DNA from: Peterkaempfera sp044755465
GTDB lineage: Bacteria > Actinomycetota > Actinomycetes > Streptomycetales > Streptomycetaceae
Assembly (NCBI RefSeq): GCF_044755465.1
Contig: NZ_JBIVRB010000008.1
Coordinates: forward strand, 124,001-188,000
Direction of reading: 5' to 3'
Length of the DNA: 64,000 nt
Shown: positions 59,331-64,000 of the stretch, piece after piece
Layout: each line of letters starts with the position of its first letter
How positions within the stretch are numbered: position 1 is the first letter of the stretch
Translations under genes and position numbers: made by a program
Notes under the pieces: model-generated
Database searches by the model: none
What the model was told of the DNA's origin: nothing
The model's input: only the letters and a program-made list of their open reading frames with translations

Positions 59331-60302
59331 CTAGCGCGCGGCGCCGTTCGCCCCCGTGTTCGGCTCAACGTCGGAGGTCGCGGAGGTGTTCCGGGCGGGC
59401 TGACTGTCAGGCACGGCCTGGCTGTCCGGGATGGCCTGGTCGTCAGGCGCGGTCCGGTCGTCAGGGGCGGCCTGGTCGTCAGGGGCGGTCCGGCTCTCCG
59501 GCACGGTCTGGTCGTCCCCGGCAGTCTGGTTGGGGAGCGGCAGCCGCCCCAGCCGGTTCTGGACCCCCCAGGAGGTGACCCGCATCAGCGCCTCGACCAC
59601 GATGGTGCGGCTCATCTTGCTGGCGCCCAGCTCCCGCTCCACAAAGGTGATCGGGACCTCGACCACCCTGAAGCCGGCCCGCACCGCGCGCCAGGCCAAG
59701 TCCACCTGAAAGCAGTACCCCTGTGAGGCGACCTCGTCCATCCCCAGACCGAGCAGGGTCTCCCTGCGGAAGGCACGGTAGCCGCCGGTGACATCGCGCA
59801 GCGGCACGCCCAGCATCAGCCGGGAGTAGGTGCTGCCGCCCCGCGAGATGAACTCGCGGTGCTTGGGCCAGTTGACCGCGCTGCCGCCGGGCACCCAGCG
59901 GGAGCCGAGCACCAGGTCGGCCCCGCCGCGCAGCCCGGTCAGCAGACGGGGCAGCTGCTCGGGCTGATGCGAACCGTCCGCGTCCATCTCGACCAGGACG
60001 TCGTAGCCGTTGTCGATCCCCCAGCGGAAGCCGGCGAGGTAGGCGGCGCCCAGCCCCTCCTTGCCCTTGCGGTGCAGCACATGCAGATTGGCGTCCGCTG
60101 CGGCCAGTTCGTCGGCCACCTCGCCGGTCCCGTCCGGGCTGTTGTCATCCGCGACCAGGATGTGCGCCTCCGGCACCGCAGCGCGAACTCTGGCGGTGAT
60201 GAGGGTCACATTCTCGACCTCGTTGTAGGTCGGGATGATCACCAGGATCTTGCCCAGATCAGCGAACCCCTGGGGCTCGTCGGCGGCGGTGTTGTCGGTC
60301 AC
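59331..60302 (-). CDS. Polyprenol-phosphate mannosyltransferase (Ppm/Dpm1-like)
   Basis: The 323-residue GT2 enzyme shows VIIPTYNEVENV at the N terminus, ILVADDNSPDGTGEVADEL, the metal motif VEMDADGSH and the DVTGGYRAFRRETL acceptor region of dolichol/polyprenol-phosphate mannose synthases. It transfers mannose from GDP-mannose to polyprenyl phosphate at the inner membrane face. The last 75 residues are an A-P-D-D-Q/R-type repeat tail beyond the family's end. It lies next to lnt; in mycobacteria the two activities are joined as Ppm1. Confidence 0.93.
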   Translation of the reverse strand: MTDNTAADEPQGFADLGKILVIIPTYNEVENVTLITARVRAAVPEAHILVADDNSPDGTGEVADELAAADANLHVLHRKGKEGLGAAYLAGFRWGIDNGYDVLVEMDADGSHQPEQLPRLLTGLRGGADLVLGSRWVPGGSAVNWPKHREFISRGGSTYSRLMLGVPLRDVTGGYRAFRRETLLGLGMDEVASQGYCFQVDLAWRAVRAGFRVVEVPITFVERELGASKMSRTIVVEALMRVTSWGVQNRLGRLPLPNQTAGDDQTVPESRTAPDDQAAPDDRTAPDDQAIPDSQAVPDSQPARNTSATSDVEPNTGANGAAR

Positions 60303-60465
60303 GGACCGGCCTTTCTCCGTTTGCTGCGGTCAGTTGTGCGGCTGGAGCCGGCCCCGTGCGTCGCACGGATCGGCGTACGGCCGGGGCACCTGGCAGCGCT
60401 CCGCCCGACGCCGGGGTGCCCGATACCGCCACCCCCAGCAGCACCCTTGTGCACGGTCCTCGGCG

Positions 60466-62277
60466 TCAGTCGCGGAGAGTCCCGCCACCGGTCGGCGCCA
60501 CGGGTGCGGCGCCCCGGCGGAGCCGGTTCCGCAGGACGGCGACCGCGCACGAGAGCAGCCCCACAATAGCGATCACCCACTCCGGCCACGCACCAAGCCG
60601 ATCGGCGAGTGTCCGGCCGTCCCGCAGCGGGACCTTGGCGGTCAGTGCGGCCGGGGTCAGCTCGGCCGTCCGCTGCTGCACCACCCCGTCCGGGCCGATG
60701 ATCGCGCTGATACCACTGGTGGCGGCGATGACGACCGCGCGGCCGTGCTCGACCGCGCGCAGCCTGGACATCGCGAGCTGCTGCTCCGGCTGGCCGCTCC
60801 GGGCATAGGTGGCGTTGTTGGTCTGGACCACCAGCACCCGGCCGCCCGCGTCCACGGTGTCCCGGACGATCTCGTCGTAGGCGACCTCGAAGCAGATCAC
60901 ATCACCGATCCGGGCCGGACCGAGCTGCAACACCCCGGGGCCGCTGCCCGGGTAGAAGTCGCGGGCCACCCGTTGCAGCCGGGTGATGTACTTCGAGAGC
61001 AGCGACCGGAAGGGCACGTACTCACCGAACGGCACCGGGTGCTGCTTGGTGTAGGAGGCGCCGGGGCCGGTGGCCGGGTCCCAGACGATGCCCTCGTTGC
61101 GTACGTGCTGGTTGTCCGGCCCGTCCACCAGCGTGCCGACCAGCACCGGGACGCCGACCGCCCGCACGGCCCGCTCGATGGCGTCATACGCCTCGGGGTT
61201 GGTGAAGGGGTCGAGGTCAGAGGAGTTCTCCGGCCAGATGACGATGTCGGGCTTGGCACGGCGGCCCGCCGCGACCTCGGCGGCGAGCTGCTCGGTCACC
61301 TTGGCGTGGTTGCCCAGCACCGCCATCGGCCGGCCGAGGAAGTCCATCCCGGGGTGCGGCACATTGCCCTGGACGACGGCGACCTCGACGGTGTCGTCGG
61401 GCGCGGTCGGCACCGGCACGGCGTACCCGACCACGGTGGCGGCGGCGGCGAGGACCAGCGGCACCGCGACCAGCCGGCCGCGCGCCCGAGCAGCGGACGC
61501 ACCCGGGGCCGCCGTGGGCGCGGCGGCCGTCACAGCCGCCGGGGACGCGGCCGGGCGGCCCGGGAGCAGGCGGCGCAGCGCGGGCGCGGCGTGCGGCAGC
61601 AGCGGTACGGCGGCGGCGGCGAGCAGGCCGCCGGTCAGCGCCACGGCGAAGGTCACCAGGGGCGCCCCGGCGACGGCCGCCAGCGGCAGATACGGGGTCG
61701 CCGTGTTGGCGAAGGCCAGGCGCCCCCAGGGGAAGCCGCCCAGCGGCAGCCGGTCCCTGGCCCACTCCTGGGCGACCCAGAGACAGGCCGTCCACAGCGG
61801 CCAGCCGCGCAGCCGGGAGGCGACCGCCAGCCCGGCGCCCATGGCGGCCAGGAAGACCGCCTCGACCAGCGAGAGCGCGATCCAGGCGTCGGGGCCGATC
61901 ACCCGCAGCCAGTTGAGCAGCGCCAGCATGAAGGGCGCCCCGAAGGCGAAGCCCGTCCAGGCGCCCTGCCGGGCGGTGCGGCCCCGGGTGAGCAGCGCCA
62001 GACCGGCCACCGCCACCAGCGAGAGCGGCCACAGGTCGTACGGCGGGAAGGCGGCGGCCAGCAGCAGTCCGAGCAGCGCGGCCGCGCCACTGCGTGGCAG
62101 CCCCCGCCGGACCCGCTGCCGGCGCGACGGGCGGGGCGCGGTCGGCCCGGTCGCCCCGGCCCCGGCCGTCCCGGGCGCGGGCTCGGCGGTCACCGAGGCG
62201 GCCGCCGTCTCGGGCCGGTCGGACGCGGGGCCGACCGGCTCGGGCTCCTGGAGCGCCGGATGGACGGGCAGTGCCAC
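60466..62277 (-). CDS. lnt: Apolipoprotein N-acyltransferase
   Basis: The 603-residue protein has about seven membrane spans and a C-terminal nitrilase-like domain carrying the triad: Glu in IWPENSSDLDP, Lys in YTKQHPVPFGEYVP, and Cys in GDVICFEVAYDE. It N-acylates the diacylglyceryl Cys of lipoproteins in the membrane. GTG 62277 is chosen because AGAGAGGCGG stands before it; the first 70 residues are Pro/Ala-rich. A longer frame to 62478 lacks protein-like sequence. It probably shares a transcript with the mannosyltransferase gene. Confidence 0.9.
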   Translation of the reverse strand: MALPVHPALQEPEPVGPASDRPETAAASVTAEPAPGTAGAGATGPTAPRPSRRQRVRRGLPRSGAAALLGLLLAAAFPPYDLWPLSLVAVAGLALLTRGRTARQGAWTGFAFGAPFMLALLNWLRVIGPDAWIALSLVEAVFLAAMGAGLAVASRLRGWPLWTACLWVAQEWARDRLPLGGFPWGRLAFANTATPYLPLAAVAGAPLVTFAVALTGGLLAAAAVPLLPHAAPALRRLLPGRPAASPAAVTAAAPTAAPGASAARARGRLVAVPLVLAAAATVVGYAVPVPTAPDDTVEVAVVQGNVPHPGMDFLGRPMAVLGNHAKVTEQLAAEVAAGRRAKPDIVIWPENSSDLDPFTNPEAYDAIERAVRAVGVPVLVGTLVDGPDNQHVRNEGIVWDPATGPGASYTKQHPVPFGEYVPFRSLLSKYITRLQRVARDFYPGSGPGVLQLGPARIGDVICFEVAYDEIVRDTVDAGGRVLVVQTNNATYARSGQPEQQLAMSRLRAVEHGRAVVIAATSGISAIIGPDGVVQQRTAELTPAALTAKVPLRDGRTLADRLGAWPEWVIAIVGLLSCAVAVLRNRLRRGAAPVAPTGGGTLRD

Positions 62278-62899
62278 GCGCGCCGCCTCTCTCGTGATGG
62301 ACTCGCGCGCCTCCGGAACCCACCGGCGCGACGTGCGACGTGCGACGACGGTACAACGCGCGGGGCGGTTCGCAGGAGTGGGGGCCGCGCCGGATCTCCC
62401 GGCGGCCCCGGCCCGCGCGGCGGGTCGGGGACCGGACGCCCTTCGGTCCGACCTGGGGCCCGCCGGCTGCGGGTCCACCGAGAGCCGTTGTCTACTGAGC
62501 GTCCGGCCCCCGCCCGGGTCGCACCTGCCCGGCCGGACCGGGTTGGCCTACCGGCTCCCACGCTCCCCGCACCGCTGCGGCTGGACCTGGCTGCCTGTCG
62601 GCGGCCGCCCCCGGGGGCGGCCGCCTGTTGGCCCAGCTGCGGTCACGGGTTTTGGCGTGGAGGTGTTCCGGTCGGGCGACCTGCGGGGGGCTGCCCCGGA
62701 GGTGGACGCCGTCGAACCTACTCGCTGCCGACCGCCGTCTGTCAACTGGGGTCTGACCTGGGCTGACGGCACGAAACCGCAGGTCAGCGGTGCCATACCG
62801 GCCGGGAGTGGCGGTTTCGGCCCGCCCTAGGGAGGTATCCGGCACCACCCGATCGGCCGCAGGTGATCACCGGCGGCCCGGTCGGCGGCCGCCCGCCGG
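62278..62899. other. Intergenic region between the amidohydrolase and lnt genes
   Basis: No gene is supported here; the open frames are shadows with Pro/Arg-rich composition. A perfect 26-base palindrome lies at 62600-62625. The lnt promoter is expected in 62280-62480, but I see no clear hexamers. Confidence 0.6.
62600..62625. terminator. Perfect 13-bp palindromic hairpin
   Basis: GGCGGCCGCCCCC is followed directly by its reverse complement. It lies 275 bases downstream of the amidohydrolase stop codon and upstream of lnt. A terminator role is likely but the distance is large. Confidence 0.45.
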
Positions 62900-64000
62900 T
62901 CAGAGCGAGCCGTACACCACCCGGCCGCGCACCACGGTGGCCAGGCAGACCGGCAGCGGATTGCCGGGGCTCAGGTCGGGCAGGCCGGGGGTGCCCGAGC
63001 GCGGGTCGGTGGACCAGCCGGCGACCCGGGAGTCGGGGGCCTGGACGACCAGGTCACCGGTCCGCCAGACGGCGTAGCCCGCCGGTGCGCCGGGGACGAG
63101 CACGCCCGCGTCGTCGCGGCCCACCGCCCGCCAGCCGCCCCGGGTGTGGGCGGTGAAGGCGGCCCGTACCGAGATCCGGTGCTCGTCGGTCCGGTGGAAG
63201 GCGGCGGCCCGTACGGTGCCCCACGGGTCCAGCGGGGTCACCGGCGCGTCCGAGCCGAAGGCGAGCGGGACGCCGGCCCGCAGCAGCTGGGCGAAGGGGT
63301 TGAGGCGGGCCGCCCGGTCCGCGCCGAGCCGCCGTACGTACATGCCGTCCGGGCCGCCCCAGGCGGCGTCGAAGGCGGGCTGCACCGAGGCGACCAGGCC
63401 CAGTTCGGCGAAGGCGGCGACCGCCCGGTCGTCCAGGTACTCGGCGTGCTCCACCCGGTGGCGCAGCGCCCGCACCCGGTCCGTGCCGACCTTGAGCGCG
63501 GCGGCCCGCACCCCCTCGACCACCGCGTCCAGGGCGGCGTCCCCGATGGCGTGGAAGCCCGCCTGCATCCCGGCCTCGGTGCAGGCGGTCACATGGTCGG
63601 CCACCTGCGCGGCGGTCAGGTGGGCGGCGCCGGTGTGCGGGGCGTCCGCGTACGGGGCGCGCAGGCAGGCGGTGTGCGAGCCGAGGGCGCCGTCCACGAA
63701 GAGGTCGCCGCCGGCGCCGACCGCGCCCAGCCGCCGGGCGGTGTCCACCCCGCCGAGCTCGCCCCAGTAGCCGAAGACCTCCGGGCCGTCGCCCTGCGCC
63801 GCCAGGGCCAGCAGGCCGGTCAGGTCGTCGGCGGAGGAGATGTCCGGTCCGGCGCACTCGTGCAGCGCGCCGATGCCGAGGGCGGCGGCCCGGTCCAGGG
63901 TGGCCCGCTGGGCGTCGCGGCGCTGGTCGGCGGTGAGGTGGGCCAGGGCGGCGCGGCGCACCGCGTGGTGGGCGCCCTGGCTGAGCGGGCCGTCCGGGTG
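62900..64000 (-). CDS. Amidohydrolase family 3 (YtcJ-like), 5' end outside the window
   Basis: The visible C-terminal part, about 366 residues, runs off the right edge (HPDGPLSQGAHHAV is the first readable stretch). It has the metal-dependent hydrolase pattern of the YtcJ group: FVDGALGSHTACLRAPY, GFHAIGDAALDAVV, HRVEHAEYL, and AFGSDAPVTPLDPWGTVRAA with the metal-binding Asp. The reaction is probably hydrolysis of an amide or cyclic amide; the substrate is unknown. It is incomplete at the N terminus only because of the window. Confidence 0.88.
   Translation of the reverse strand, partial: HPDGPLSQGAHHAVRRAALAHLTADQRRDAQRATLDRAAALGIGALHECAGPDISSADDLTGLLALAAQGDGPEVFGYWGELGGVDTARRLGAVGAGGDLFVDGALGSHTACLRAPYADAPHTGAAHLTAAQVADHVTACTEAGMQAGFHAIGDAALDAVVEGVRAAALKVGTDRVRALRHRVEHAEYLDDRAVAAFAELGLVASVQPAFDAAWGGPDGMYVRRLGADRAARLNPFAQLLRAGVPLAFGSDAPVTPLDPWGTVRAAAFHRTDEHRISVRAAFTAHTRGGWRAVGRDDAGVLVPGAPAGYAVWRTGDLVVQAPDSRVAGWSTDPRSGTPGLPDLSPGNPLPVCLATVVRGRVVYGSL

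Noticed and set aside
1..64000. tRNA or rRNA genes, insertion sequences, integrase and attachment sites marking the cluster as a mobile island
   Set aside because: I saw no transposase or integrase genes and no tRNA-like cloverleaf at either cluster edge; there is no evidence in the window for recent mobile insertion.

Overview
The window looks like chromosomal DNA of a streptomycete (Streptomyces or Kitasatospora). It is very G+C rich, GTG starts and GTGA/ATGA stop-start overlaps are common, and the right end carries the actinobacterial set rbpA - fxsA-like - polyprenol-phosphate mannosyltransferase - lnt, with a textbook SigR-type promoter before rbpA. TTA codons, rare in this group, occur in three cluster genes.

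Layout. 1-371 is G/C homopolymer-rich sequence that may be poorly assembled. 372-6903 holds unlinked genes: a DAO-type FAD oxidase, a GH15 glycosidase, a divergent MFS exporter/MarR pair, a YnfA-like membrane protein, a small unknown protein and two decayed genes. About 7.1-47.05 kb is one large biosynthetic gene cluster. 47.2-52.4 kb holds housekeeping genes (FUSC-like membrane protein, universal stress protein, GNAT, ankyrin protein, FtsK-like protein). 52.4-53.1 kb is a non-coding repeat block. 53.2-64.0 kb is conserved chromosome (YczR/YczE-like pair, GDPD, MFS, RbpA, FxsA-like, Ppm, Lnt, amidohydrolase).

The cluster. Its three divergent intergenic regions (about 9.15, 26.9 and 36.15 kb) share the same back-to-back operator: TGCC-containing direct repeats exactly 11 bp apart. 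They drive (a) a luciferase-like monooxygenase plus flavin reductase; (b) a free-standing condensation (C) protein, a double ATP-grasp protein and a single ATP-grasp protein; (c) a leftward NRPS operon: carrier plus dead thioesterase, Cys-type thioesterase II, half-C plus adenylation (A), MbtH, A-T-C-T, and C-T-C*-A*-T; (d) a 2-oxoglutarate amino-acid hydroxylase, followed by two ABC exporters and an XRE/NB-ARC regulator; (e) an aminoacyl-tRNA-synthetase-like amino acid:carrier-protein ligase and a second C protein; (f) a rightward operon from 36.3 to 47.05 kb. Operon (f) encodes a carbamoyltransferase, a KASIII-type acyltransferase, an ATP-grasp ligase, a PLP decarboxylase, a carrier protein, a cysteine-less thiolase-fold protein, two acyl-CoA-dehydrogenase-like proteins, AcpS, a luciferase-like monooxygenase, a 39-residue peptide and a third C protein.

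How it may work. The ATP-grasp / PLP decarboxylase / carrier / monooxygenase set has the same enzyme classes as BtrJ/BtrK/BtrI/BtrO of the butirosin side-chain pathway (glutamyl-carrier to GABA-carrier to hydroxylated GABA-carrier). I infer that a carrier-bound amino acid of this kind is made here, possibly desaturated by the dehydrogenases and released by the KASIII-type protein. It would then be joined to amino acids activated by two intact A domains, by the synthetase-like ligase and by three further ATP-grasp domains. Hydroxylation, carbamoylation and export by paired ABC proteins would complete the route. I do not recognise the product. The combination of parts looks uncommon and several domains are visibly inactivated. 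All functions are inferred from sequence motifs read by eye; no database search was possible.
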